The notes: a model not told the origin generated them from the sequence alone. Positions 1-7,067 are shown, counted from the stretch's first letter. The stretch is 14,378 nucleotides of DNA from Ga0077527 sp038144955 (GCA_038144955.1 JAYQOT010000056.1:1-14378); one strand, 5' to 3'. Numbers and translations are program-made.

Positions 1-519
1 GCGCTGGAAGCCAACACCGCAGTGATGCAGAAGCTGGCGGCGATCCGTGCCGCGGGCTCGGTGGCGATGGGCATTGCACCGGATTTCGAAAAAGCGATGC
101 AGCAGAAATCGATACCCTTCGTTGGTTTCGTATCACCGCCGCAGGATTCGAAACTGCTGTCGGGGGCATCGATCAGCGCGAACGACGTCGATCTCACCGG
201 CCGCGTGATTTCCAACGGCCAGCCGCACCGCGCGCTGCCGCTGACGGTAACGCTGTGCATGGGCGTTGCCGCGCGCATCGAAGGTTCGCTGGTCAACGCC
301 GTGCTGCGCAAGGGCGGCGATGCCGAGGCGCCGGTGCGCATCGGCATGCCTTCGGGCGTGCTGACCGTCGCGGCAACCGTCAAACAGCAGAACGGCAAAT
401 GGATGGCCGAGCAGGGCGCTTTCTACCGCACCCAGCGCCGCATGTTCGAAGGGCAGGTGCTGGTACGGGCGTCCCATGTCGCCGGACTGGTCGCTGCCGG
501 CAAGCGCAAGGCTGCTTAA
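1..519 (+). CDS. PrpF-family isomerase, 3' part (5' end outside window)
   Basis: The reading frame is open from base 1 to the TAA at 517-519, giving the last 172 residues; the start lies upstream of the window. The PrpF/DUF453 family contains 2-methylaconitate cis-trans isomerase and 4-oxalomesaconate tautomerase, cytosolic enzymes with two diaminopimelate-epimerase-like halves that move a double bond in tricarboxylic acids. The C-terminal half is recognisable: a 'MPSGVLTVAATV' stretch (family pattern HPSGVL.VGA.V) at window residues 117-128, followed by a 'YRTQRRMFEGQVLVR' segment like the family's R.aR.lm.G.v.V ending. The His usually found before PSG is Met here. The gene converges on the SDR gene across a shared terminator. 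Methylcitrate-pathway or aromatic-degradation roles are both possible; no flanking prp or gal genes are visible, so I give no symbol. Confidence 0.85.
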   Translation, partial: ALEANTAVMQKLAAIRAAGSVAMGIAPDFEKAMQQKSIPFVGFVSPPQDSKLLSGASISANDVDLTGRVISNGQPHRALPLTVTLCMGVAARIEGSLVNAVLRKGGDAEAPVRIGMPSGVLTVAATVKQQNGKWMAEQGAFYRTQRRMFEGQVLVRASHVAGLVAAGKRKAA

Positions 520-546
520 AAAATGAATTAAAACAAACAGTTATAT

Positions 547-584
547 AAAATAAAAACGGACGCCTAGGCTCCCGTTTTTATTTT
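547..584. terminator. Bidirectional intrinsic terminator between the PrpF-like and SDR genes
   Basis: A perfect 13-bp inverted repeat (AAAATAAAAACGG at 547-559, CCGTTTTTATTTT at 572-584) encloses a 12-nt loop that itself contains the palindrome GCCTAGGC. Each strand reads GC pairs followed by a U-rich run, so the hairpin can end transcription from both convergent genes. Confidence 0.85.
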
Positions 585-600
585 GCCCGCAGTGGCTGGC

Positions 601-1413
601 TCAACCCGGCCTTGCCGCCGTTAGTCCGCCATCGACGACGATTTTCGTTGCGGTGATGTAGCGCGCTTCATCCGAAACCAGGAACAGCACCGCGTGCGCG
701 GTATCCCAGGCATCGCCCATGCGGCCGATGGGCACACCGGCGTTGCGCTTGGCGACGAGATCTTTCGCGGCTTCGGGGCCGAGCTGTTTCATCAGGCGCT
801 CTTCGACCAGCGGCGTGTGCATGGTGCCTACGACGACGAGGTTGCAGCGGATGCCTTTCCTTACATAGGCAATGGCGGTGGAGCGGGTGAAGCCGAGCAG
901 TCCGGATTTGGCGGTGCTGTAGGCGACGTGCACGCGGCCGCCTACCTGATGGCTGAAGCCTGCCACTGATGAGATGTTGACGATTGCGCCGCTGCCCTGT
1001 TTTTCCATCACCGGCAGCACGTGCTTGCAGCCGAGGAATGCGGTCTTCAGATTGTGGTCGAGTTGTTTGTCCCAGATTTCTTCCGGCATGTCGACCGGAC
1101 TGCCGGGTGCGGAACCGCCGACGTTGTTGATCAGTATGTCGATGCGGCCGAATTTCTTGACGCAGGCGTCGACCGCGGCTTTTACCGCAGCGGAGTCGGT
1201 CATGTCGCAGGCCTGCACGACGCAGGTCCCGCCTTCATCGGTGATGATTTTTCTGGTGTCCTCGGCGGCCTGCAGGTTGAGGTCGGTGCCGTAGACGGTC
1301 GCGCCCTGACGTGCGAGCAGCACTGCGGTTGCTTTGCCGTTGCCCCAGCCCGCGCCGCCGCCGACGGTGCCGGCACCAGCGATGAATGCGATTTTTCCTT
1401 TCAGGTCCAGCAT
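601..1413 (-). CDS. SDR-family NAD(P)-dependent oxidoreductase
   Basis: A 270-aa classical short-chain dehydrogenase/reductase, a cytosolic Rossmann enzyme that oxidises or reduces alcohol/carbonyl groups. Visible elements are the glycine-rich cofactor loop (about residues 12-26), Asp44 after the second strand (favours NAD), NNVGG at 96-100 in place of NNAG, Asn121, Ser148/149 and the catalytic Tyr165-x3-Lys169. The cofactor loop carries about seven extra residues compared with the usual TGxxxGxG, reading GAGTVGGGAGWGNGKA. The C-terminus keeps the 'VDGG' typical of the family. The start is supported by an AGGGAGA ribosome site 5 nt upstream. Length is normal. The substrate cannot be told. It is alone on its strand up to the small-ORF group, with about 70 nt between. 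Confidence 0.9.
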   Translation of the reverse strand: MLDLKGKIAFIAGAGTVGGGAGWGNGKATAVLLARQGATVYGTDLNLQAAEDTRKIITDEGGTCVVQACDMTDSAAVKAAVDACVKKFGRIDILINNVGGSAPGSPVDMPEEIWDKQLDHNLKTAFLGCKHVLPVMEKQGSGAIVNISSVAGFSHQVGGRVHVAYSTAKSGLLGFTRSTAIAYVRKGIRCNLVVVGTMHTPLVEERLMKQLGPEAAKDLVAKRNAGVPIGRMGDAWDTAHAVLFLVSDEARYITATKIVVDGGLTAARPG

Positions 1414-1432
1414 GGTGTCTCCCTGTCATTGC

Positions 1433-1450
1433 TGCAGTCGTGTGACTGCA
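1433..1450. repeat. Inverted repeat upstream of the SDR gene
   Basis: TGCAGTC (1433-1439) and GACTGCA (1444-1450) form a perfect 7-bp inverted repeat with a 4-nt spacer, 20 nt upstream of the SDR start. It could be an operator or a leader hairpin. No T-run follows on either strand, so a terminator is unlikely. Confidence 0.35.
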
Positions 1451-1481
1451 TGACCGGATTCTACCGTGCCGGGCCTGTCGG

Positions 1482-1613
1482 TCAGGCCGCTAGGCGGGCG
1501 AAGAACTGTGTGGCCAGATTTTCCCAGCCGATCACCGCATCGAGCAGCGCGGAGAGCAGGCCAGTGACCAGGATGCAGGCCATCAGCAGCGGAAAACGAC
1601 TGGACGTACGCAT
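1482..1613 (-). CDS. Small single-span membrane protein (43 aa)
   Basis: A short ORF starts with ATG at 1613-1611, only 3 nt after the stop of the upstream 74-aa gene, which suggests translational coupling. The product begins with a basic head (MRTSSR), has a hydrophobic stretch at about residues 7-28 (FPLLMACILVTGLLSALLDAVI) and a short amphipathic tail ending FARLAA. This is the layout of a small inner-membrane protein. I do not recognise a family. The coding call rests on spacing, hydrophobic pattern and GC-rich codon use matching the neighbours; there is no homology I can name, and an untranslated stretch remains possible. Confidence 0.45.
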   Translation of the reverse strand: MRTSSRFPLLMACILVTGLLSALLDAVIGWENLATQFFARLAA

Positions 1614-1616
1614 GCG

Positions 1617-1841
1617 TCAGTGACAGTGGTGATGCGTTGCGGGCGCCGCATGGCCCTGTTCCCGCGGAGCTCGTTCACTTTCCAGGGCGCTGACAGCCCG
1701 GTTCAGTGTATCGCGCAGGTCATGGAGCACGGCGGGTTGCAGTCGCAGCGTGACAGCACCGACATGCAGGTGAACGATGTCGCAACTCGGGCACCAGTCG
1801 AGTTCGGCGACGAGTCCGCGGGCCAGTGATTGTTTGCTCAT
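1617..1841 (-). CDS. Small conserved-looking protein with CxxC and His/Cys-rich tail (74 aa)
   Basis: The frame opens further upstream (ATG at 1898), but the ATG at 1841 is preferred because the extra N-terminal residues look non-protein-like and a GAAAG sits upstream of this one. The 74-aa product has a WCPSCDIVHLHVGAVTLRL segment (CxxC at about residues 17-20), a helical part (about 36-55) and an unusual ATHHHCH end. CxxC plus His/Cys tail suggests metal or redox chemistry, by inference only. It lies downstream of hemP on the same strand with a tiny ORF between them, and 3 nt ahead of a small membrane protein, so it may be part of an iron-responsive transcript. No family name can be given. 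Confidence 0.65.
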   Translation of the reverse strand: MSKQSLARGLVAELDWCPSCDIVHLHVGAVTLRLQPAVLHDLRDTLNRAVSALESERAPREQGHAAPATHHHCH

Positions 1842-1873
1842 GGCCGTACTTTCGTTAATTGTTGCGCCAGTAC

Positions 1874-1978
1874 TTAGGCGATCAGCGGGCAGCGCCATTC
1901 CAGAAAATGCGCTAGCAGGGTTGGCGTGTCGTGTCTGCGCGAAGTGGCGCGGGGCAGGGCGAGACGGGTGATGATCAT
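1874..1978 (-). CDS. Possible 34-aa ORF between hemP and the CxxC protein
   Basis: An ATG at 1978-1976 is preceded by GAGGA 7 nt upstream and runs to TAA at 1876-1874. The product is basic at the start (MIITRLALPRATSRRH) and ends LLAHFLEWRCPLIA. It lies in the 210-nt stretch between hemP and the 74-aa gene. The ribosome site is good but the length is so short that chance cannot be excluded. It could act as a leader peptide for the downstream genes. Confidence 0.3.
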   Translation of the reverse strand: MIITRLALPRATSRRHDTPTLLAHFLEWRCPLIA

Positions 1979-2051
1979 TACAGCGTCCTCATGGGTGGTT
2001 GGCACACGGGCTGGCTGGGAGCGAGGACGCTCTGGCTGGCGGATAAAAAAA

Positions 2052-2231
2052 CTATTTGGTCAGGATCAGCCCGCCTTTCGAGGTGGCGCGCAGCACGTAT
2101 ACCGCTCCTTGATGTTCGATCTTCAGCATCCGCGCGCTTCCGAGCAGGTCGCTGCTGTGGATGGCTTTCGCTGTGGGCGCCGAAGAGGTGGTTGCGGCAG
2201 CCCCAGCAGCCTGTGCTTCTGGATTGTTCAA
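2052..2231 (-). CDS. hemP: Hemin uptake protein HemP
   Basis: A 59-aa frame runs from TTG at 2231 to TAG at 2054-2052. Residues 26-59 match the HemP family pattern: S-D-L-L-G-x-A-R, then a LKIEHQGAVYVLRAT strand pair and the family's 'G-L-I-L-T-K' terminus. HemP proteins are short (about 55-80 aa) cytosolic proteins; in betaproteobacteria they are induced by iron starvation and needed for heme-receptor expression. The first 23 residues are low-complexity Ala/Thr/Ser, as is common. The TTG start is inferred: the frame is closed by TAA just two codons upstream, and an AGGA lies 9 nt before the TTG. A perfect Fur-type palindrome sits 65 nt upstream. No TonB-dependent heme receptor follows within the window, which is unusual for hemP. 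Confidence 0.85.
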   Translation of the reverse strand: MNNPEAQAAGAAATTSSAPTAKAIHSSDLLGSARMLKIEHQGAVYVLRATSKGGLILTK

Positions 2232-2295
2232 TGCCAGTTATCCTGAAAAATCATATAAAACATATCGTTATGAGTATTTTTTTACATGCCACTAA

Positions 2296-2310
2296 TGAGA
2301 ATGATTCTCA
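2296..2310. promoter_or_regulatory. Fur box upstream of hemP
   Basis: TGAGAAT-G-ATTCTCA is a perfect 7-1-7 palindrome that differs from the classical Fur 7-1-7 site (TGATAAT-G-ATTATCA) at one position per arm. On the minus strand it overlaps a plausible -35 element (TTGAGA, 2312-2307), so iron-loaded Fur would block the hemP promoter. Its position ahead of hemP agrees with known iron control of that family. Confidence 0.8.
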
Positions 2311-2362
2311 ATATAAGGATAGCCATGCAGTCTGTCAACTGCAATCCACTGGTTGGGGAAAT

Positions 2363-2390
2363 AAAAAAACCCGCCTGATAGAGGCGGGTT
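2363..2390 (-). terminator. Intrinsic terminator of the CMD-family gene
   Basis: Read on the minus strand, AACCCGCCT and AGGCGGGTT form a 9-bp stem with a 5-nt loop, followed directly by a run of seven T. It begins 20 nt after the TGA of the CMD gene and separates it from the hemP promoter. Confidence 0.9.
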
Positions 2391-2409
2391 GAAAGAAGTG
2401 AAGAGGTAG

Positions 2410-3066
2410 TCAGGCGGCGTTTTTCTTGCCGGACGCAGCCGGTTTGCGCGCCCAATAGGCGGGATCAGCCTTTGATCTGGAAAGAGCTTCCGCAGTTTCG
2501 AATCCGGGGGCCATCGAAGCAGCGGTGCCGACCATGACCTGGTGGTGATCGATATTGAGCAGCCTGAGCCAGCTTTGCTGGCCGAAGGTGAGGCCGATGG
2601 CGCAGCCAAGTTCGACCAGTTCTTTTTCGTTGAAGTGTTTGTACATGCGCGCCCAGAACGCATCGTCGGTGTCGGTGCGCCAGACGATGGCCTCGGCGTA
2701 GGCGAGTGCGGCTTTCTCGCGCTCGCTGTATTTGACCGACTTCTCGAAATTCATCAGGTCGTCAACCTGGCCTTCGTTGACGCCGGCCTGCTGTCCCTTG
2801 ATCGAGCGCTGGTTGCCGCAGAATTCACACACTACCGAGCGTGAAACGTATAGGCGGCAGACTTCCTTGATCGCGTGGTCGAGGATCCCGGTGCGGAAGA
2901 CTTCATGCCAGGAATTGGCAAAAAACCAGAAGCATGCCGGCACATGTGCGCGCACGGCGCTGCTCTCGGGACGCGGCGTGCCTTCGCGCGCGCAGCGTTC
3001 CATCTCCGTGCGCATTTCCGGCGTCATCTGTTCGAGAGGAACGTAGCTGATGCGTTGTTTGGCCAT
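2410..3066 (-). CDS. Carboxymuconolactone decarboxylase (CMD/AhpD-like) family protein
   Basis: A 218-aa all-helical protein of the AhpD/CMD fold. The core signature is visible: 'KEVCRLYVSRSVVCEFCGNQ' (residues 67-86), with Cys80 and Cys83 forming CxxC as in AhpD-type peroxidase reductants. The His that normally follows (CxxCxxxH) is Arg87 here. A typical 'EREKAALAYAEAI' helix follows at about 115-127, and a C-terminal helix carries WLRLLNIDHH. The start has AGGAG 7 nt upstream. A strong terminator follows the gene. It may be co-transcribed with the MFS gene 65 nt upstream. The redox-type Cys pair suggests peroxide/thiol chemistry rather than lactone decarboxylation, but the substrate is unknown. 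Confidence 0.85.
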   Translation of the reverse strand: MAKQRISYVPLEQMTPEMRTEMERCAREGTPRPESSAVRAHVPACFWFFANSWHEVFRTGILDHAIKEVCRLYVSRSVVCEFCGNQRSIKGQQAGVNEGQVDDLMNFEKSVKYSEREKAALAYAEAIVWRTDTDDAFWARMYKHFNEKELVELGCAIGLTFGQQSWLRLLNIDHHQVMVGTAASMAPGFETAEALSRSKADPAYWARKPAASGKKNAA

Positions 3067-3131
3067 GTCGAAACTCCTGATGGTGATGGCGACGCTATTA
3101 TGAACGCTGCCGGTAAAAGCGGGATGTCGTA

Positions 3132-4316
3132 TCAGATTCGTACCGGTTCAGGGCTGATCGTCGGCCGCAGCACGCCGCACAGCGGCAGTACCAGCAGCAC
3201 GGCGACACCCATGATCGCAATGGCGGTCTGCACGCCGAACTGGTCGCCGATCAGGCCATAGCCCAGCGGCGCGGCAATGCCGCAGGCCGAGCCCAGCGTG
3301 TAGAACAGACCGAAGGCGCGGGGCAGACGTTCCGGTGCGACCAGGTCACCGATGGTGGCATAGAGCACCGACGAGGTTCCCTGCAGCACCACGCCGAGCA
3401 GCGGCAGCAGCAGCACCGCCGGCGTGCCGGGCAGGGCGACTACCAGCAGGATGCCGATGCCGGTGGCGATTTCGGTAATGACGATGGTGCGGATGATGCC
3501 CAGGCGTTCGGCGAGCAGACCACAGGCGAGCTTGCCGGCCATGCCGCCGACGAGGATCAGCGGCACTGCTGCCGCCGCCCAGCCGGTGGGCAGGCCCTTG
3601 TCGATCAGCAGGAACGCGATCAGCGTCAGGAAGCCGACTCGGGTGCTGCTGTCGATGATTTCGATCAGGCACAGCGCGACGAAACCGCGCCGGTTGCGGA
3701 TGCCCCAGCCGCCATTCCGGGCCTTGTCTGCCTCGTTGCTGCTGGCGGCCACCGATGAGTTTCCTGATACCCAGATGAAAATCCCGATGGCCACCAGCAT
3801 GCCGGCAATGCCATAGACAAACACCGGTCCCTGCCAGGGTATCCCGAGCAGCAACAGCAGGCTCAGGAGGCCGCCGAAGGCGAACTTGCCGACGTCGCCG
3901 AACAGGTTGTAGGTGCCCAGTGCCGCGCGACGGCCGCTTTCCGGAAACGCACGCGAAATGATGGTCGAGCACAGCGGGTGCTGCACCGCCGAGCCGAGTC
4001 CGGCACAGAATAACGCGAAGAGCAGTGCCCAGAATCCCGGGGCGTGAGCGAGTGCAGCAAATGCCACCCCGGCGATCAGCGTGCCTGCGGCGAGCAGGTT
4101 GCGCTCGCCGATGCGCTCGGCCACCAGTCCTGCCGGCAGCTGGAATGTGGCCATTGCGGTGCGGTGCGCAGCGCGGATCATGCCGACTTGTGCCAGCGAC
4201 AGGCCGAAGGTCTGCGCCAGCAATGGCAGCAGCACGTAGGTCAGGTCGGACAGGCCGTCATGCAGCGCATGCGCGGCACAGCAGGCGGAGAGGGCGCGAC
4301 GGGGTCGGGAGGCCAT
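3132..4316 (-). CDS. MFS transporter, fosmidomycin-resistance-like
   Basis: A 394-aa protein with about twelve hydrophobic helices in two halves split by a hydrophilic linker (about residues 190-215, 'SSVAASSNEADKARNGG'). The first helix carries HALHDGLSDLTYVLLPLLA, and loop 2-3 has 'GLVAERIGERN', both typical of the Fsr-like MFS branch (H..D.....LLP). Members are inner-membrane proton-driven exporters of small compounds. There is no good ribosome site before the ATG; a TATAAC lies immediately upstream on this strand, so a very short leader is possible. It reads divergently from the small membrane protein at 4374. The gap of 65 nt to the CMD gene downstream allows one transcript. The exported compound is unknown. 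Confidence 0.85.
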   Translation of the reverse strand: MASRPRRALSACCAAHALHDGLSDLTYVLLPLLAQTFGLSLAQVGMIRAAHRTAMATFQLPAGLVAERIGERNLLAAGTLIAGVAFAALAHAPGFWALLFALFCAGLGSAVQHPLCSTIISRAFPESGRRAALGTYNLFGDVGKFAFGGLLSLLLLLGIPWQGPVFVYGIAGMLVAIGIFIWVSGNSSVAASSNEADKARNGGWGIRNRRGFVALCLIEIIDSSTRVGFLTLIAFLLIDKGLPTGWAAAAVPLILVGGMAGKLACGLLAERLGIIRTIVITEIATGIGILLVVALPGTPAVLLLPLLGVVLQGTSSVLYATIGDLVAPERLPRAFGLFYTLGSACGIAAPLGYGLIGDQFGVQTAIAIMGVAVLLVLPLCGVLRPTISPEPVRI

Positions 4317-4373
4317 CAGTTATAATTTTTTCACTTGAAACGGATGCTTGCGCAGTTCCGCAGATTATCACCA

Positions 4374-4637
4374 ATGACCATAGTCATTTACATCATTGCC
4401 GCGATCTTCGTGCTATTGGCGCTGGCGCTGGTATTCACCTGGTGGCGCGGCCGCCACATCGGTGCGCTGCTGCTGGCTGCAACCTATCTGCTGTCCGCGT
4501 TGCTGGCGCTGATGATGAAGGAGTGGTGGCCGCTGGTCCTCGGCTTCCTCTCGGCATGGGCGCTGCGGCTGATGGGCCTCGACCCGGGCGCCGGCAAGAA
4601 ACCAGTGCCTGAATCAGGAACGGGCCCCAAATCCTAG
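4374..4637 (+). CDS. Small membrane protein (87 aa)
   Basis: The chosen start gives MTIVIYIIAAIFVLLALAL followed by two further hydrophobic segments (about residues 28-46 and 50-66) and a Pro/Gly/Lys-rich tail (DPGAGKKPVPESGTGPKS). In-frame earlier starts exist at 4335 (TTG) and 4344 (ATG), but they add a polar, basic extension before the first membrane span; no start has a convincing ribosome site. A TATAAT at 4321-4326 could serve as -10 box and would put the transcript start near 4333. The product is probably a two- or three-span inner-membrane protein of unknown role. It converges on the Rho_N-like gene with only 4 nt between the stops. Confidence 0.65.
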   Translation: MTIVIYIIAAIFVLLALALVFTWWRGRHIGALLLAATYLLSALLALMMKEWWPLVLGFLSAWALRLMGLDPGAGKKPVPESGTGPKS

Positions 4638-4641
4638 TTGC

Positions 4642-4980
4642 TCAGGTTGTAGCCCTGCGGATACGGTGCATCAGGCTGTGCCGCGTCCTGCGGATGACTT
4701 TCAGTTTCTCGTGATCGTGCGCGGCCAGCGCAGCTGCGCGTTCTTTCTTCAGTTTCTTCAACTGGGTCTTGAAATTGGCCTTGTCGATGCCGTGCGCCTC
4801 GTGGTGGGCGTGGGTGGCGATGTTCAGTGCCTTGCACAGTGCCGTGATCAAGTGATCCTTGTTGAGCTGGGTATATCCCTTCAAGGCTTCGTGCTCGATG
4901 CCCTTGGCGATTTCCCGCAGTTGCGCCACGGTTGAATGCTTGAACTCATCGTAACTGTGGGTTTTTGCTTCTTCAGTCAT
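4642..4980 (-). CDS. Small protein with Rho_N/SAP-like N-terminal domain (112 aa)
   Basis: Residues 14-52 ('KHSTVAQLREIAKGIEHEAL' and on to 'KDHLITALCKAL') resemble the helical Rho N-terminal/SAP-type domain, which binds nucleic acid in some proteins. A His-rich linker follows (THAHHEAH, 56-63), then a highly basic helical tail, probably coiled coil (67-110), ending RIRRATT. The ATG at 4980 is preferred over the one at 5007 because GGAGG lies 7 nt before it. The basic tail and Rho_N-like head suggest a nucleic-acid-binding protein. Its role is not known. It reads in the same direction as the tctC-like gene, 54 nt downstream, and has no clear link to that operon. Confidence 0.8.
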   Translation of the reverse strand: MTEEAKTHSYDEFKHSTVAQLREIAKGIEHEALKGYTQLNKDHLITALCKALNIATHAHHEAHGIDKANFKTQLKKLKKERAAALAAHDHEKLKVIRRTRHSLMHRIRRATT

Positions 4981-5034
4981 GATCGAATCCTCCGTAGGGT
5001 TGCACAAACATTCTAGCGTGTAATCCGGCAGGCG

Positions 5035-6006
5035 TTATTCAGGTTTCAGGTTGGCCCGTTTGGCCACGTCGCGCCAGCGCGCAATGGCTTTTTCTATCAG
5101 AACGCGGAATCCGTCGGGTGTCGTGGTCTGCGGCTGCAGGCCCTGGTGGATCAGTGCATCGCGCACTGCTGGCAGTTTGATGGCAGTGATGAATTCGCGG
5201 TTGAGGCGGTCGACATACTGCCTGGGCGTGCCGGCTGGGGCGAAGGCACCCATCCACAGCGTGACTTCGAAATCCTTGAGCCCAGACTCCTGCGCCGTCG
5301 GCACGTCGGGCAATGCCGGGGAGCGCTCGCTGCTGGTGACCGCGAGCGGGCGCAGGCGTCCGGCGCGTACATGCGGCAGTACCGGCGCCATGGTGCCGAA
5401 CTGCAGTTCGATGCGGCCGGCAATGGTGTCGATCACCGACTGCGCCGAGCTCTTGTAGGCCACCGGCGTCATCTCGATGCCGGTCAGCGTCGACAGGTAT
5501 TCGCCGCCGAGACGCGCCATGCTGGTGTTGCCGACAGTGGTATAGCGGATGCTGCCGGGTTTCGCTTTGGCCAGTGCGACGAGTTCCTTCACATTCTTCG
5601 CTGCAACCGTGGGATGCACGGCGAGGATGTAGGGCAGGTGGCCGAACAGCGTGATCGGCATGAAATCGCGTTGCGGGTCGTATGGAATCTTCGCGCCCAG
5701 CGCCTTGGGCAGTGCATGCGTGCTGGTGGTGCCGCCGGAGATGTTGTAGCCGTCGGGCGTGGCCTTGGAGGCGAGGTCGGCGCCGATGGTGCCGCCGGCG
5801 CCGGCGCGATTGTCGATGACGATGGTCTGGCCCAGTGCCTCGGAGGCGCGCGGCGCGATCACCCGTATCGCCGCATCAACCGAACTGCCGGCGGGAAACG
5901 GCGCGATCATGCGGATCGGGCGTGCGGGCCAGGTGTCAGCCGCCGAAACCAGCAGTGGTGCCAGCAGCAGCGGCACTGTGAAAATACGATAAGTGCATGA
6001 TTTCAT
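5035..6006 (-). CDS. Tripartite tricarboxylate transporter substrate-binding protein (TctC/Bug family)
   Basis: A 323-aa periplasmic solute receptor. A signal peptide is clear (MKSCT basic/polar head, hydrophobic TVPLLLAPLLVSA, cleavage near residue 22-23). The mature part opens with the family's 'WPARPIRMIAPFPAGSSVD', followed by 'VIDNRAGAGGTIGADLASKA' and PDGYN; the C-terminal half has 'VPTAQESGL' and 'GAFAPAGTP'. Bug receptors bind carboxylates and related small molecules and pass them to TctAB-type permeases. No tctA/tctB is in the window, which is common for these expanded betaproteobacterial receptors. The start overlaps the stop of the dehydrogenase by ATGA (6003-6006), so it is the last gene of the hydrolase operon and probably senses or imports that pathway's substrate. 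Confidence 0.92.
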   Translation of the reverse strand: MKSCTYRIFTVPLLLAPLLVSAADTWPARPIRMIAPFPAGSSVDAAIRVIAPRASEALGQTIVIDNRAGAGGTIGADLASKATPDGYNISGGTTSTHALPKALGAKIPYDPQRDFMPITLFGHLPYILAVHPTVAAKNVKELVALAKAKPGSIRYTTVGNTSMARLGGEYLSTLTGIEMTPVAYKSSAQSVIDTIAGRIELQFGTMAPVLPHVRAGRLRPLAVTSSERSPALPDVPTAQESGLKDFEVTLWMGAFAPAGTPRQYVDRLNREFITAIKLPAVRDALIHQGLQPQTTTPDGFRVLIEKAIARWRDVAKRANLKPE

Positions 6007-7067
6007 TTTATTTTCTCCTCGATGCTGAGCAATAAATCCCTGATGTCGTTGAGCGCATTGAAACGCGGCTGCGCCGCCAGGTGCGGCGTGATCAGTACGT
6101 TGTCGAAGCCTAACAGTTCATCATCGTCGCGTCCCGGAGCTGCGTAGAGCGGATCCAGCGCAAACCCCCCGAGCGTGCCGTTGTGCAGGGCGTCGAGCAA
6201 TGCGCCGCGCTCGACGATCTCGGCACGGGAGATGTTGATAAGCCGCGCACCGAGTTTCATTAGTTTGAATTTCTCCGCGTTGAACAGGTGGCGCGTATTG
6301 GCGTTCCCCGGCAGGCAGATCACGATCCAGTCGCTGGTGGCGAGCAGTTCGTCGAGCGCTGCGTAACGCGCACCGTATTGCGCCGCTGTTTTTGCATCGA
6401 GCGGCGTGCGCTGATGGTAGACCAGGTTCATGCCGAACGCGGCGCCGCGCAGTGCAACCTCGCGGCCGATTTCGCCCATGCCGACAATGCCCAGCGTGGT
6501 GCCATGGAGAATGCTGATGCCGGTGACCCGTGCCCAGTTCGAGTTGGCAGTGTGGCGACGGTCGAACTGCGTCGGGCGATAGCCCGCGGCTTCCAGTTGT
6601 GCGTTGGAGATGCGGTTGATCACGCGGTGCATCTGCCGGGACAGACCGAGCATCATCGCCAGGGCATGCTCGGCGCAGGCGATGTTGGCGCGACGGCGTA
6701 TGGTCAGCACCGGCACTGAGTTCTTGGAAAGCCTGATGTTGCTGGTGATGTTGCCGTATTTATGGATGACTTTCAGTCTTGGCGCTGCCGCCAGCGTCGC
6801 ATCGGTAACCGGCATGGATTCGACCACCAGTGCATCGGCTGTGGCGAGATGCTGCTGCATCTGGGCTTCGTCATCCACCAGGACGACGCGCGACGGGTAG
6901 AGCGTCGGCAACTGGCTGCGTACTGTTTTCAGCCAGCCCTCGAAATCGGGCAGATCGTGTTTGAAGAAATCGGCAAACGCCGCGATGCGTTCCGCCGGCG
7001 TTTCCGGGTCGAGGATGACGCCGATCAGGCGCGGGAACGGATCGTTTTCGACGATGAGGGTTTTCAT
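6003..7067 (-). CDS. D-isomer-specific 2-hydroxyacid dehydrogenase family protein
   Basis: The frame is open far upstream, but the true start is the ATG at 7067, which overlaps the stop of the CMD-like gene as ATGA (7064-7067); this gives 354 aa, normal for the family. The NAD(P)-binding motif is TLGIVGMGEIGREVA with GMGEIG at residues 196-201. Catalytic-type Arg281 (LINISRA) and His329 (LITPHLA) are present. The Glu normally found between them (as in PGDH 'DVFPTEP') is replaced: the aligned stretch is DPLYAAP with Ala310. After the second strand the sequence is VYHQR rather than an acidic residue, so NADP use is possible. The family reduces 2-keto acids to D-2-hydroxyacids or the reverse. 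The missing Glu makes ordinary activity uncertain. It is coupled to the TctC gene downstream. Confidence 0.88.
   Translation of the reverse strand: MKTLIVENDPFPRLIGVILDPETPAERIAAFADFFKHDLPDFEGWLKTVRSQLPTLYPSRVVLVDDEAQMQQHLATADALVVESMPVTDATLAAAPRLKVIHKYGNITSNIRLSKNSVPVLTIRRRANIACAEHALAMMLGLSRQMHRVINRISNAQLEAAGYRPTQFDRRHTANSNWARVTGISILHGTTLGIVGMGEIGREVALRGAAFGMNLVYHQRTPLDAKTAAQYGARYAALDELLATSDWIVICLPGNANTRHLFNAEKFKLMKLGARLINISRAEIVERGALLDALHNGTLGGFALDPLYAAPGRDDDELLGFDNVLITPHLAAQPRFNALNDIRDLLLSIEEKIK

Noticed and set aside
1472..1488. GGCCTG-TCGGT-CAGGCC hairpin at the end of the 43-aa ORF as terminator
   Set aside because: Only a 6-bp stem and no T-run on either strand; kept as a mere inverted repeat.
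2325..2378. 17-codon plus-strand ORF just after the Fur box with AAGGA in front
   Set aside because: It ends inside the terminator of the opposite gene, is very short, and the Fur box is better explained by hemP on the minus strand.
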